Below are positions 33,520 to 45,400 of a DNA stretch of 64,000 nucleotides, piece by piece. Below the pieces are notes generated by a model. The model searched no databases. It was not told where the DNA came from and saw only the letters and a list, made by a program, of their open reading frames with translations. Each line of letters starts with the position of its first letter. The stretch's first letter is position 1. This DNA comes from Laburnicola sp. R22_1 (lineage: Eukaryota; Ascomycota; Dothideomycetes; Pleosporales; Didymosphaeriaceae): positions 2,976,001-3,040,000 of the forward strand of contig JACONQ010000007.1 in NCBI GenBank assembly GCA_014281115.1. Direction: 5' to 3'. Made by a program: the position numbers and the translations under genes.

Positions 33520-34250
33520 AAACAGCTTGCCATAACCAACACTGCGGCCCCACCAACACATTCCTACACACTACTTTCCACCCCTACTTGCCCTCTTACT
33601 CTTCTAAAGTTATCCTATTCTAACCCTTTATTCCTACATTCACCATATTCCCTATTAAATCCACACAGCCTACATAGACTATCCCCTCCTTCACCCATTT
33701 CCGTTTTCTCAACACAGTATCTACCGCCAAAGTATTCCACAACGCACAATTACTATAAAACAACCAAACACAGTCGGTACCTGTGCGCACCTAAACCTCT
33801 CTTCCAACCACCTCCGTCTTATTATCATTCCTACCGTAGTCCCCGCGCACTACTGTCACCGCTCTATTACATAGGCATACCAGCACACGCAACAACCATC
33901 TCTTTGCACGTCGCGATATGATTAGTCCCCCCAACCGCCCATCAACAACCCCCCAGGCCTATACCCCTAAAACCCACGGTGGCATATCTCTTACTCTACC
34001 TCTTTACGAATTTACTACATGTAGTAAACACTACTACCTTTCCTACTTACGCCCAAACTCCGCCTTACCCTAACTCTACCTCCTATACCTCACACACCAC
34101 ACCCATCACTCCCTAGAGATCCTAATAACTAAGTCCTGCACTACTCATACTCCTCAGTCTTCTCACCCACCATCACCAGCATTGTACCGACGACACCCCC
34201 CACGCATACATACACACATACATGCCAATGGTTATAGAGAGTGGCGCCTA
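33520..34250. other. Strongly G-depleted, C-rich strand segment
   Basis: For about 700 bases the plus strand is nearly all C, A and T; some 60-base lines contain only one to three G. Frames through it are low-complexity Pro/Ser/Thr/His and are not credible proteins. Unlike the RIP blocks, C is abundant. Origin unknown. Confidence 0.7.
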
Positions 34251-34821
34251 TTCCTATACTTTAGAAAAGAATAGGTAAGCCTGGGAAATAAGGTCGCCAG
34301 AGTATAAGTAGTTACTTAGGTAAGGGAGTTTACACGTAAGAGTGAACGTGGACGCACACGTACCCATGTCCGTGCCTGTGGCTTCACTCATACTTTCCGC
34401 GACCACGCTCTAACAAGCTGCGGTAAGCCATACCACCTATGTAGGCACGACTTAGGCACTTACTAAGTCGAACCCAAGGTAGGCTGGGCTCATCTTCTAG
34501 ATGCAAGCGCACCTTTGTGTAATGAATGATACCAAAAAGAGGATAGTCTAGAGCACGCTATGATTCTTCTTCACTGCAGGAGTCAAAAGTCGATATGTTA
34601 ACAGTCCGTCCCATGACAGAATAGCATATGAACACGCGCGCGCAATGCAGTGCAACCCACCCCCCTGCATCACCCACGCCCAGCTCAGCCCAGCCTTCTC
34701 AGCCCCCGCTCGCAAAACACAATAATACATCTCACATTCGCAACCTCCAAAACAAGAAACAAGCAATGACAGCACCAGCCAACATCGTGCAGATCTATCC
34801 CCCCCACCCCCCGATCATCCA

Positions 34822-37260
34822 TCATCCATCCACCTCCAACGCCCCCACCGCCTCCCCCGCCCTCCCCACAATAACCCCCCCCTCGCTTTCCTCATAAACC
34901 CCCTCCCCCACAAACTGACCCACCACCTCCCGCACCCCGCTCAAAAACTCCCCCCTCGACCCAAATGGCGCCCGCTCCCACAGCACATCCAAAAACGTCA
35001 ACCCATCCCGGCCTTCGCCCGGCGCCGCCGCACCCTCAACAGGGACATCATACCGCGGCAGGCCATCATTCCGCTTGCGATTCGGAATGCCCGTGTCGAC
35101 AGCGCCGAACACAACAGTCGGCTCCACGCGCCGGAAGTACGAAGACACGGGCTGCGTGTCGGAGATGTAGTACGGTCGGAATGTCAAATTCAAATGGCCG
35201 CCTGCGCCTGCAGTGGTAAAGAGCATGTCGCCCGCTGGCGTCGTCGCCGTATGCGTGATAGCAGCGCGCGAATAGTCGCCGTCGAGTTGGAGACGGCGGT
35301 ACAGAGACAGCTCCCAGAAGGTGGTGTTTCCCGTGGAGGGCGGCGAGCCGAGCGCTTGGAGGAGGAGGGGACCCCACATGACGGCCTGGGTGTCGGGGCG
35401 GTCGAGCGCGCGCTCGACGCGCATGGTAAACGGCATGCGCACTTGGATGACATCGCCCTTGTTCCAGGTCCGGCTGAGCGTGAGGTACGTGCCTGGCTGC
35501 GGGTGGTCGGTCGAAAACGGCTCGCCGTTGACGGTGACGTGGAACCCTTTGCGGATCCAGGCTGGCACCCGGAGGTTGATGTCCAGCGGGCCGTTGCCCT
35601 GCACGACGGTGAAGTTTGCCGTGTCGCCGCGCGGGAAGCGCGTCTCTTGCTTGATTTCGAACCTCTTCTCTGCCCACGAGAGTGTCGAGGGGACGTACAA
35701 ATTGACCCAGAGCGTGGATCCGTCGGCCGAGCGCAAGTAGACGGTCTCCTGGTACTTGGTATGGCTCTCCATTCCGGTGCCTCCGCAGCAGGTGCCGGTG
35801 TTGCCATAGTCGCGCCGAGCGCCTGGAGTGAGCGGCTGGAAGTAGGTGAGCAGCGGGTCGGTGGTGCTGGACTGGTCTGCGCGCGAGCCTGTGATCATGT
35901 TGAACAGACCACGCTCGTAATTGTCCATGTACGTCGCGTTGTGTTCGTGGAGGAACAAGTAGCGCGCCAGCTTGAGCAGGTTGTACGTCGTGCACGTCTC
36001 CGCGCCATCGTCCGCGATGGCGTTGGCAATGTTGTCTCGATTCTGGAACAGTTCCGCGTTGTTGTTGGAGCCCGGATAGTTGCCTCCCGTGCCGCCATGA
36101 GCGAATCTGCGGTGCGGCACTACCCATCCGTAAAAGTTTTTCGCAGCCGTGAGATAGTCTTCCTCTCCGCTATGCTCGTAGACGCTCATATAACCAAGGA
36201 ATTGAGGAACGTGCGTGTTCGCGTGGAGCCGTTGAGAGCGACGCCGTCCGGGGATCTTGTCTGCCGGCACTACCAGTATGTCCTGGCCCTGTACAGCCGC
36301 ACCGAACAGGGACTCCCGATTGTCAAACGCTTTGCCGGTTTCCAGATGGCGCGCGTCGCCTGTCAACTGGTAGATTTCAGGAAACACCTCATTCGCGCCT
36401 CCAAATTCGCCCGCAATGTACAGGTCCCACATGTAGTTGAGGTCCGATCTGGTAAGATTTCCGGTATAACCGGGCTGGTTCTTATCGCCGATGGTCAGTG
36501 CAAGGTGCGCCCAGTCGGCCATTTTGACAACCACCTCGAGCGCCTGTGTGTTGTTGGTATTATAGTACGCATCCAGCAGGCCCCGAATGATCTTGTGCTG
36601 CGTGTACCAGGGCGCCCAGGTGTTTTTGCTAAGATCGCCTCCGTAAACAGCCCAACGGGGTGGGCCAAGCCTCAGGACCGTGTCTTCTGGAAGGGCACCC
36701 AAATAGCCCGGGTGTGTGGGAATCCAATTGGCGGTGCTGTTTCCTTCTTTGCCTACCATTCCAGCATCGCGACCGACCTGCTCATCGCTCGGCTGCTCTC
36801 CGCGAGACATCCGAGCGGTAATGGCCTCCTGGCACGCGGCGAGCTCGCCAACCATCCAGTCGAGCTTGGTTTTGAACACGTCCTCGCCCTGGTCGGCGTA
36901 CGCTTGGGATAGGGCCGTCATAAAATGGCCGGTCCAGTGTCCACTCAGCAGTCCACCATCTTCCCAACCGCCAGGCACCTCGACACCTTGGGGATTGGGC
37001 CGCCCTGCCTGGTTGTTGAACAGGACCAAAAAACGGCGCTCGTCGTACTCATGCAGAAACTCCTTTATACGGTCACGCTTCTCTTGCAGCAAGCCACTGC
37101 CGAGCCGTACCTGGTCCAGTCGAAACGGTCGTACAGGCGCAGTACCTCCGGGGCCTGGGTCTCCGGGAATATCCGCCGATACTTTCATACTGATCATGGC
37201 AGCGGCGCCCAGGGCCAGGAGAGCCCGCCGTGGGCTGATTGCGTCGTAAAACCAGGCCAT
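34822..37260 (-). CDS. Secreted GH127/DUF1680-type beta-L-arabinofuranosidase-like glycosidase
   Basis: A complete 812-residue frame, a plausible length for the family. Residues 1-29 (after RR, hydrophobic ALLALGAAAMIS, then SADIPGDP) form a probable signal peptide, so the enzyme is likely extracellular. The body fits Glyco_hydro_127: GGWEDGGLLSGHWTGHF (about 98-113), HANTHVPQFLGY (346-357), DDGAETCTTYNLLKLAR (417-433) and TGTCCGGTGMESH (488-500). In characterised GH127 enzymes, Glu and clustered Cys residues bind zinc and act in catalysis; here the candidates are Glu421, Cys423, Cys491 and Cys492. Members release L-arabinofuranose from plant wall glycans or glycoproteins, so a role in plant-material use is inferred. 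No intron or damage. A long antisense frame at 35194-36912 is a by-product of GC-rich codon use. Confidence 0.9.
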   Translation of the reverse strand: MAWFYDAISPRRALLALGAAAMISMKVSADIPGDPGPGGTAPVRPFRLDQVRLGSGLLQEKRDRIKEFLHEYDERRFLVLFNNQAGRPNPQGVEVPGGWEDGGLLSGHWTGHFMTALSQAYADQGEDVFKTKLDWMVGELAACQEAITARMSRGEQPSDEQVGRDAGMVGKEGNSTANWIPTHPGYLGALPEDTVLRLGPPRWAVYGGDLSKNTWAPWYTQHKIIRGLLDAYYNTNNTQALEVVVKMADWAHLALTIGDKNQPGYTGNLTRSDLNYMWDLYIAGEFGGANEVFPEIYQLTGDARHLETGKAFDNRESLFGAAVQGQDILVVPADKIPGRRRSQRLHANTHVPQFLGYMSVYEHSGEEDYLTAAKNFYGWVVPHRRFAHGGTGGNYPGSNNNAELFQNRDNIANAIADDGAETCTTYNLLKLARYLFLHEHNATYMDNYERGLFNMITGSRADQSSTTDPLLTYFQPLTPGARRDYGNTGTCCGGTGMESHTKYQETVYLRSADGSTLWVNLYVPSTLSWAEKRFEIKQETRFPRGDTANFTVVQGNGPLDINLRVPAWIRKGFHVTVNGEPFSTDHPQPGTYLTLSRTWNKGDVIQVRMPFTMRVERALDRPDTQAVMWGPLLLQALGSPPSTGNTTFWELSLYRRLQLDGDYSRAAITHTATTPAGDMLFTTAGAGGHLNLTFRPYYISDTQPVSSYFRRVEPTVVFGAVDTGIPNRKRNDGLPRYDVPVEGAAAPGEGRDGLTFLDVLWERAPFGSRGEFLSGVREVVGQFVGEGVYEESEGGVIVGRAGEAVGALEVDG

Positions 37261-38150
37261 AGCAAGCGTTCAACTGGCGATACCAGGACGTTGCGAAATG
37301 TCGTTGTACATAGCCACGAGGTGTTCCCCCACATGCCCCTCATGGGAGCTTCCCTGGCTAGCGATCTGCGCGTCGATCCACTGCACGCACATGTTTGCCG
37401 GAGCTTCCGTAGGCGAAGCGAGTTAGTAGATAGTCGTTATTGCATAGTCGTAGTGGCTAGACGGTTGTAGAAATATACCGGCCTTGCAGGCAATCTATAC
37501 AAGGAGCCGTTTTGAGTTTCCACCAATGGGGGATTGTGAGGGGTAAATACCCGCCATGTCCGCGATATACGTGCTCTTCAGGGCGGACGTCGCTATGTCG
37601 CTGTGGCCATTCTTTTCAAAAGACGATCAGACGGGAGGGAGCCACTCGTGTAGTCGTCCTCAAGCATCGTGCCCACTGCCCAGGCCAGGCAGTCGGCGCC
37701 GGTGCCGGGCAGATATGGGCGTTGCTCGACTGCAGGCAGCGACCAGGAATAGGAGAGATGATTAAGAGTCGTTCGGGTGTTGTCGGTGTGTAGCTAACCT
37801 TTGCAAGACGTTGAGGCTCGGCTGCAGCGACGTTGAGCCCGCCAGCCGCCAGGCCCTGACGCGGGCGGCTTGTGACGTTGTGCCAAGCTGAGGGCCCGAG
37901 CAGTTCGGAGTTACACATCGGCTTTATCCTCCGCAGCCGCACGCAGGCTTCTAATTTCTACAAATTTCATAAAAGGTAACCTAGAAAACTACAAGTAAGT
38001 TCATAACAGTGCTTATCAAGGATACAGAGATATTTCCCTGCTATGGGTTGGCCCTCTTACTCCCTGAAAATGCTTCCTTAGACCCATAAACCGAACAACA
38101 CTTTACTCAGGTGTGATGGACGTCAGTCACGCTATATCCTCTACTCCACT
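37261..38150. other. Intergenic between divergently unrelated minus-strand genes
   Basis: Holds the glycosidase promoter at its left end and the 3' side of the next gene at its right. Short frames at 37512-37942 have no domain. No repeats were seen. Confidence 0.35.
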
Positions 38151-39556
38151 CTACCCTTCCGGACCTATAATCCGCCGCAAAACAAGATGCGTCGCAATCT
38201 GGCACCGACAACGCACTTTATCATGGAGGTGCTGCTGCGGCGGCGGCGGACGAGGAGCAAGACTACCCCCCCTGCGCCGTCGCTGACTGCTGGCCGTCCG
38301 CACGCGCAGGTCAGAAACAACGTCTTTGCTGCGCTTCAGGCGCGGTCCGACGGCATGCTCGGCGATATTGCGCAACGTCTTGCAGAAACCTACTAAAAGG
38401 GTGAAGCCCTCGTCGTCGGGAGGATCAGAGAACGCCTTCTTGATGCACTTCATGTGGTAAGTCGACCCGGTCGCTGTAGCGCCTTGCTCGCGCCAGTGGA
38501 CCCACAAGGCGAAGGTGGTGGGATTCGACGTCACGGAGAAGTGGCATGTATCTGCACATGAGGGGGTGTGGCCGGCTTTGACGAAGAAGCCGTGGAGGTT
38601 GTTGACGATACATGCGCCGTCGCGAGCGCTTCGGAGCGTGGCATCGCACTGCTGGTCGCTGTTGGTTTGCTCTGTGCGCTGCGCCGTGAGGAAAGGGAAA
38701 TGCACGTGTGGTGTGAGCGCCAGCCTGTGAGGCGGGCGTTAGCAACTACTTACCCCCGAGACCCCAGATCTACGTACTGCGAAAACGCCGTCTCCTCATC
38801 GGAATCCAGCGGATCAGCTACGTGGATGGCTGCAGCGTGCGCAGTCGTACTATACCCGATGCTCATGTCTGGTTGCGCGCGGGAAACCTGCCTCGCCGCG
38901 CAGGTATCCAGCTCGGGAAGATATGTAGAGCGCAGATGGAGCTTTCGCACTGCATGGAGCAACCCGTGGCCGCTCTCTAGATTCTCATCGGAGAGCAGAT
39001 GGTTGCACAAGACGTCGAGGGTGTCCGCGTCGTTTGCGCACGCTGCTTGTGAGACCGTCTTAGCCATGGCGGCCGCTGAGGGAGTGGTCACCTGCTGGGC
39101 ACGTACAGTGTTTGCAATCAAGTCGGAAAGCTCGTCGGGGATGCTATGCGCGCGGGGGCAGACGCAGACGCCTGCACAGTTAGTAGGCAGCCGCGACCAG
39201 GCGGAGCCGGACGACTTGCCGTGCGCCTTCAGTGTGGCGGCCGAGTCGAGCCATGGGCCGCTGTCATTTTCATTTTCGCGGGCCGTGGACGCTGGTGCGG
39301 ATGATGGAGAGCCATGCAGCGGCTGCAGGTTGTGCAGCGTGATGGGCTGTCGCGGCGCGCAGTCGAAGGACGGAGGGGCTGACTGGCCGCGCTCGGCTCG
39401 GCGATGCTTCGGCTGGGCGCCTGGCGCGGGCGACGGCGTGCGTTTTGGAGCCATGGATGGCGGATGCAGGTCGAACAAGCTGCCGGTCGAAGAACAGGAT
39501 TCAGGGCAACCTGCCGTCGAAGAAGACGTGACGGGTATGGGCGTGGGCATGGGCAT
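38151..39556 (-). CDS. Two-exon fungal protein with DUF7924-like C-terminal region
   Basis: Exon 1 runs to 38778 and exon 2 from 38724 to 38151, joined by a 53-nt intron (GTACGT..GCTAAC..CACAG) that keeps the frame. The junction reads AFSQ|LALTPHVHFPFLTAQ. A shorter GTAAGT donor would leave a 29-nt intron and is unlikely. The N-terminus is basic and Pro-rich; MAPKRTPSPAPG at 39454 is an alternative start to 39556. Exon 2 contains HFPFLTAQRTEQ, DGACIVNNLHGFF, ALWVHWREQ and TYHMKCIKKAF, resembling fungal DUF7924 proteins. They are uncharacterised, but the fold is suspected to be restriction-nuclease-like. The C-terminus is Arg-rich. The family call is from memory of motifs and is tentative. Confidence 0.55.
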
Positions 39557-40185
39557 GGGCGTGGAGGGGAGAGGTGGATCACCACGGGAGCTAGCGTGCT
39601 AGGTATGATCCCATCACCACCGTGAATGCCCAGAGTACCTGCATCCACATCCCCATCCCCATCCCCACCACCACCATCGCCATCTCCATCTGGCAACCCC
39701 ACGATGCATCGCCGTCTACCAATTCTCCTGCCATGCAGTCGGCCCCTTATTTACGTAACCTACCTTGGCACAGCTGCTGGCTGCATACGCTTTCGAGCCG
39801 ACAGCCTTGCTAGGACTGCTCACCTTTCGCCCGCCCGCATCATGCAATCATGCACGAAGCTGCACCACAGTACGTGGCCTCACATCAACCCTGTACAGCA
39901 AGCATACGATGCCCGATACGACTGCATAGCACTGTGGAAAGTGACCAGCCCGCCCGTACACCCGTGCTACATATGACGAGTCGGCAGGCTGGATAGAGGC
40001 GCCCGAGCTCGAGCGCGACGAGCATTCAGTTCGGTCACACTCGGGACACGTCAGCCAGAAAAAGCAGTGAAAAAGCACAAGCATCGGCCTCCGCACAACC
40101 CTCGTCGACATCGTCAGTCTAATCCCTCTGTGAATGCTTATCTCTGCCGTGGTCGGCTATCTCGACTCTGCCCTACCACCCCGCC
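39557..40185. other. Divergent intergenic region with hexamer-like repeats
   Basis: Between the minus-strand two-exon gene and the plus-strand gene at 40186, so it probably carries both promoters. A CCATCC-type hexamer run occupies about 39639-39693 (catccccatccccatcc...ccatctccatc). Related GGGCAT/GGGCGT hexamers (39533-39567) lie at the start of the neighbouring coding region. Confidence 0.5.
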
Positions 40186-42092
40186 ATGGAAAAGATGACG
40201 GTCCATTCAGCGTTCGAGCATGTGCAGGGCGAAGAGCCCGATTCAGTCGTGCAGTTATTGCATCGGGAAGCAAACATCGTAAAACATCCGCCCCTGGCTA
40301 GCGAGGCCTGCTTGCGTTTCACCAATCACAAGTGGATCACGGTTGGGCTTGAACCACAATCACGTCTCGCGGGGGTTGCTTTGCTTCAGCACGCCCACCC
40401 CTTGCTGAAATACTCGAAATTTGCCAGACTGCTCGCACCTCTCAAAGATGCCGCCGTCCGAAGTAAGACGTGGCGAGAGTGTTGTCTTGTGGAGGACTAT
40501 CATGGCCGGCTGGGTATGCATCTCTTGACTGCAAGCGACTGGACTAACCGACGAAGAACTTCTGGGACACTCATCCGGCGCCGTGTGGTACAGCGGTCGG
40601 AGACGCAGCGAACGCACGAGGGAGGAAACCGCCGCCGCGCAATACGCAGACGCCGGATACGCTATCCGATGGGAGAGGGCTTCACACAGTGAGCCAAACG
40701 GGAAAACCTCGAACCGAAATGCCTGAGCCGCGAAAAGTGTCCATGTCGCGTTGGGATCCTACCTTCAACACCCCTTCCGCTACTGATGGTGGCCATGTAC
40801 AGTGCAGCGGCGGACGGACCTTGATGGCGCAAGATGCGGATCGCCCACTGATTCACCATAAGCCTTGGACAAGCGCCACTTCCGCGACGAGTATAACCGG
40901 CGCAGCTCGTGCCTCCCCCAGAAAAGCCACGTCGAAAACATGCGAAGATGACCTGACAGCAATGCTGCGAGACCATGGGTCCCAATCGATCGCTTTTCGG
41001 TGGAGGATAGGCGATGATTCTGCGTCGAATCTGACCGACAGGGACCGAGCCTCTCCCAGGCCAGTCACTGAACAAACGCTTGAACAGGCCCCATCTATCA
41101 CTCCAGTACTTGGCAAGAGGAAGTCGGAGCACCGCTCCAAGGCCGGAGTCGTGTCCGCAAAGCAAAGATTCAAGCCCATCAGGCAGAAGACGATTGACAA
41201 AGCTGAAGCACAAGCCATCGAGTTGGTCGATCGTGATCACGTCGGTGCTATTCTCATGGGCAAGAGTCTTGGTCCCATTGACACTCAGCGCCTCATCATC
41301 AACAAGCACGGTCCTCGTAAGCCGAGCCGTCTTCGCCAGGTACAGCAACCTTCCCCCAGTCTCTGTTCGGAGGCGCCCAACGGGCCGGAGATTGTCCAGC
41401 CAGCAGTACAGAAGCACCACGAAGAGAGCGCCAGACATGGCCAATCGGGAGCGCATGTTTCGCCTGTCGAGGTGGAGAGTTCGCCGTCCGTGGAGGATTT
41501 CAATCTCGGTTCCTATCCCGACTGGGATCCGTCACTGTCGCTGGTATACACCTCTGATGTACAACATTCTTCGGCTTCACAATGTTCGTCGGGCTTACGG
41601 CGCTTTTCGGATTTAGGCCACTCACTAGAGCTGCACAGCATCTCAGAGCCACAATACTCTTCAGGATCGCGAGTCGCTACGATATCATCAGGCTCTGTCG
41701 ATTCATCAGACCCCACGGTGTCGTTTCCAGCACTCGCGGGATTGGTAGACCAACCTGTTCAGTATCTGCACCCCGAATCCAGCGTCTACTATCCACAGGC
41801 TTCCGAAGAGGCAAGTTTCGCATTCCATCCCGACTGGAGCATAGGCTCAGATTATACCCGGGCTACTTGCGGGCACGAACACCACAACGCCAGTTTCATC
41901 TGGGACACGAGCTCATACTACACACGAGGCAATTCCGTATCGTCAGAACACGATCACAATCACGATTCGTATGAGACAGGGATGGGGCAGCCGCTGGCCC
42001 CGCACTACAATCACGTGCCTGAGGTACTCCCGATGGAACAGACCAGAGCCGCCGTTTACTCGCAATTTTCGTCCTCGCAAATTTTGCACTGA
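40186..42092 (+). CDS. Two-exon gene, 608-residue Ser-rich protein of unknown function
   Basis: Exon 1 is 40186-40513 (MEKMTVHSAFEHVQGEEPD). An 80-nt intron (GTATGC..ACTAAC..TACAG, 40514-40593) leads to exon 2, 40594-42092, with the frame preserved (YHGRL|AVGDAANARGR). Exon 1 holds a possible globular part (LRFTNHKWITVGLEP... LLQHAHPLLKYSKFARLL). The rest is low complexity and Ser-rich, with basic patches (LGKRKSEHRSK; SAKQRFKPIRQK) and His/Tyr-rich C-terminal sequence (HEHHNASF; EHDHNHDSY). This composition is common in nuclear regulatory proteins, but I recognise no DNA-binding domain. It borders the polyketide synthase relic; whether that is functional linkage is unknown. Confidence 0.65.
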
Positions 42093-42410
42093 GCATTGTA
42101 TCTGGTGAAAGAGCCCATCCGGGCCCGGGCCCTGGCCCTAGGGATCACCAGTTCATGTGGCCAGCGATCCTGGGCTCCCGTTGACCCGCCCTCGCTTTCC
42201 TTCACTCCCGCTTTCCTGCCCATCTTGCGCACAGAAGACACAACTTAACTTACTAAATCTCAACTCCACTTCAACTCACCAACCTTTCAAAACACAAAAA
42301 AAAGAGCAATAACAGGTGTCTTTTCCAGCAAATCAGCGCGCCCGGGATAGCCCCCCAAAGACGCCAAAAAGCGCCTCTACACCCACCTCGCGCTGGTCCG
42401 GTCCTGCCTT
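42093..42410. other. Junction region before the polyketide synthase relic
   Basis: A GC-rich palindromic patch (gggcccgggccc-like, about 42120-42133) is followed by an A-rich stretch. Nothing here resembles the missing front half of the ketosynthase, so a deletion or rearrangement breakpoint lies near 42400. Confidence 0.5.
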
Positions 42411-45400
42411 GATGACCACCTCCAATCATTCGGGCAACTCGACTTCCATCACCACTTCAGATGCTGGTGCGCAGGAACGACTCTTCCGCAAAGTCATGCG
42501 CAATGCCAACGTCTCCCCAGACGACATCTCGTATGTAGAAATGCACGGGACAGGTACGCAGACCGGCGACCCCGCTGAAATGGGTGCGGTCGCAAATACC
42601 TTCAAGCACAGGCAGCGTAGCAATGGACCGTTGCCGGTAGGAGGTGTCAAAGCCAATGTTGGCCACGGAGGGGCCGCGGCAGGTATAGCGGAACTGCTCA
42701 AGTGTATCATGATGTTCCAGAAAGACATCATCCCACCACAAGCCGGCATGCCCCACGCTCTCAATCCCAAACTTCCACCACTGTCTAAAATCAATATCAA
42801 GATTCCGTCAGTGCCCAAGATTTTCGACAAGGAGAAGGATGCCGCCAAGCCGAGACGCATCCTTCTCAACAACTTCAACGCCGCAGGTGGCAATGCATGC
42901 ACAGTGCTGGAAGAATACTCCGCTTCCCCCGTGAGCAGAACCGCAGACCCTCAATCAAGCCACGTCGTCGTCATCTCAGCCAGAACAAGTGCTTCCCTTC
43001 CTGCAAACAGACAAAATCTGATCCAGTAGCTACACGCAAATCCAAGCGCCAGCATTAAAGATATTGCCTACACAACAACTGCCAGAAGGATGCATCACCC
43101 ATTCAAAGTCGCTTGCGCGGCGTCGTCAGTCACAGACTTAATTCATACACTCCCAGTCCAAGAAAAGGAATCAGTGCAATCCTCGTCGGCGCTCAATCCA
43201 CCCATGATGTTTGTCTTCACCAGACAAGACTCCCACTATGCAAGTATAGGTGCTGAGTTGTACCGCACAAGTTCTGTTTTCCAGGAGACGATCAATCTTT
43301 GCGTATCAATATGCGCCGACAACAAATTTCCTTCGTTCTTGGACATCATCACCATGACAAAGTGGATATGTCCACAAAGAACGCCGCGCAGACCCAACTC
43401 GCCGCCATCACCTTGGAGATCGCCTTGACAGCATTCTGGCGCTCAACCGGCATCGAACCTGCCATGGTCATGGGCCATAGTCTTGGCGAGTAGGGGGTCT
43501 GCATGCTGTCGGCGTCCTTTCATTGGCGGATACTTTGTACCTCGTCGGCAAGCGCGCCCTCCTGCTTCTGGAGTGATGCGAACCCGAGTCCTGTGCGATG
43601 TTTGCAGTATCGACATCGGTACAGACGGTGCAGGACTGCCTCAAGAAGCTGAAATCCTTTTCCTGTGACACCGCATGCGTCAACAGCCCTGGTGCTACTG
43701 TCGTGAGCGGGACTGCTGAGGATCTGGCGCAATTCCAAGCTGTGATATCTGCCTCGGATGCAAAGATCCGATGCACGAAGCTGTCTGTCCCATTTGCATT
43801 CCATTCCTTCCAGACCGACCCGATTTTACAAGACTTTGTCGCTCTTGAGGGAGGTGTGACATATTCAGCTCCCAAGATACCAGTAGCGTCGACCCTCCTG
43901 GGATCCGTTGTCGATAAAGCGGGCGTCTTCAACCAAGACTATCTTGCTCAACAGACTCGCCATCCGGTCGAGTTTGTCGGTGGACTCAACTCCGTTCACT
44001 CAAAGTTGCGTGACCCCGTATGGCTTGAAATCGGACCAGCACCGGTCTGCACGTCTTTTGTGGGTGCTACCCTTGCGCCGGCTCCTGCCAAAGTTATGCA
44101 CACTCTTGAGCGCAACAAGAGCAACTGGACATCCATTTCTAAAACCCTCGCTATGGCTTTCACCAATGGTGTCACCGTGGACTGGCTTGCTTTCCACAAA
44201 ACCTACGAGGGCAATCTCAAATTGTTAGCGCTCCCTGCTTATGCATGGGACATGAAAGATTACATGGGACATGAAGGATTACTGGGTCACCTACACCGAC
44301 GAGAACGTCCAGGCGGTCGCAGAGAAGCGTCAAATCGATGCACCCCAGCCTTTCATTGGCACTTGCGCACAGCATCTGGTGTCGAAATCTCTCTCGCCTC
44401 AGATCCAAGTCACTCTCCGAGCCCTCATCTCCGACCCAGAGTTCCTGGCGCTCATTGATGGCCATCGAATGCAGCAAGTTGGACTCGCTTCCGGGAGTGT
44501 CCTCTGCGATGCAGCTTTGACTGCCGCTAAGTACGTCATCGAGTACAGTGGCAGAAAGGATGTGGCCACTCGAAGCCTAACATTACATGATCCGGAGCTT
44601 CTCGCGCCCCTCACAAGGGCTCTCGTCGGCATCGATGGCGAGCTTTTCACGTCAGCTGCCATGGACAGCCCTTCGGCGAACTCCATCCTGGTTTCGTTCC
44701 GGGCTTCGTCGTCGAGCTCCTCGCACGATATCGGCTCTATCCAGGTCAAGATCATGGACGTGGAGAAGACGCAGGCTGACTGGAACCGAGTGTCGTACTT
44801 CGTCAAGTCGAAGATGAAGGAGAGGATCAGATCTGCAAAGGAAGGCGCGGGTCACAGAATGCGCCCTGATGTTCTCTATGCACTGTTCGCCAAGGACGTC
44901 GAGTTCAGTGCTCCGTTCAAGGGCATTCAGGAGGCCTACGTGGCCGAAGACTTTGAAGAGGCTGCTGCAGAGGTTGCGCTCAAGCATGATCCTGTGGGTA
45001 GTCGCTTTACATTCTCACCGTACTGGAGCGAGGCTCTCGCGCACCTGGCCGGTCTCATGGTGAACGGAAACCCGAACCGATCGCCAGAAAAGACGTTCAT
45101 CGTAATGGGCTTCAGCGGTGTCGAGCAGACGGTTGATTTCGAGCCTGGGAAGCGATACCTGACTTACACTCGCATATCAAGATGGGAAAAGGACACGGCG
45201 TTCTGCGACGCATTCATCTTCGATGCCGCTTCGTCAAAGCTGGTCATGCAGTGCATCGACCTACGATACCAGGAGCTCCCCAGAGCCACCTGGCGCTATA
45301 TTCTCGGGGGAGGAGGTCATGCCGCTCCCGCAAAAGCACCACGCGTGCATAACGCGTCGGTGAAAGAAGCTGATGGTGTCGCCGCCACTGCGAAAAGTTT

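Noticed and set aside
35194..36912. 572-codon open frame on the plus strand
   Set aside because: It lies wholly antisense to the GH127-type gene, which has a signal peptide and clear motifs; the antisense frame has none.
38725..38753. 29-nt intron using GTAAGT
   Set aside because: Too short for normal splicing; the GTACGT donor at 38777 gives a 53-nt intron with the frame intact.
38568..39602. 344-codon plus-strand frame
   Set aside because: Antisense to the two-exon minus-strand gene, whose intron and domain content are convincing. The plus frame shows only low-complexity sequence.
40662..41456. 264-codon minus-strand frame
   Set aside because: Antisense to the two-exon gene at 40186-42092, with no motif.
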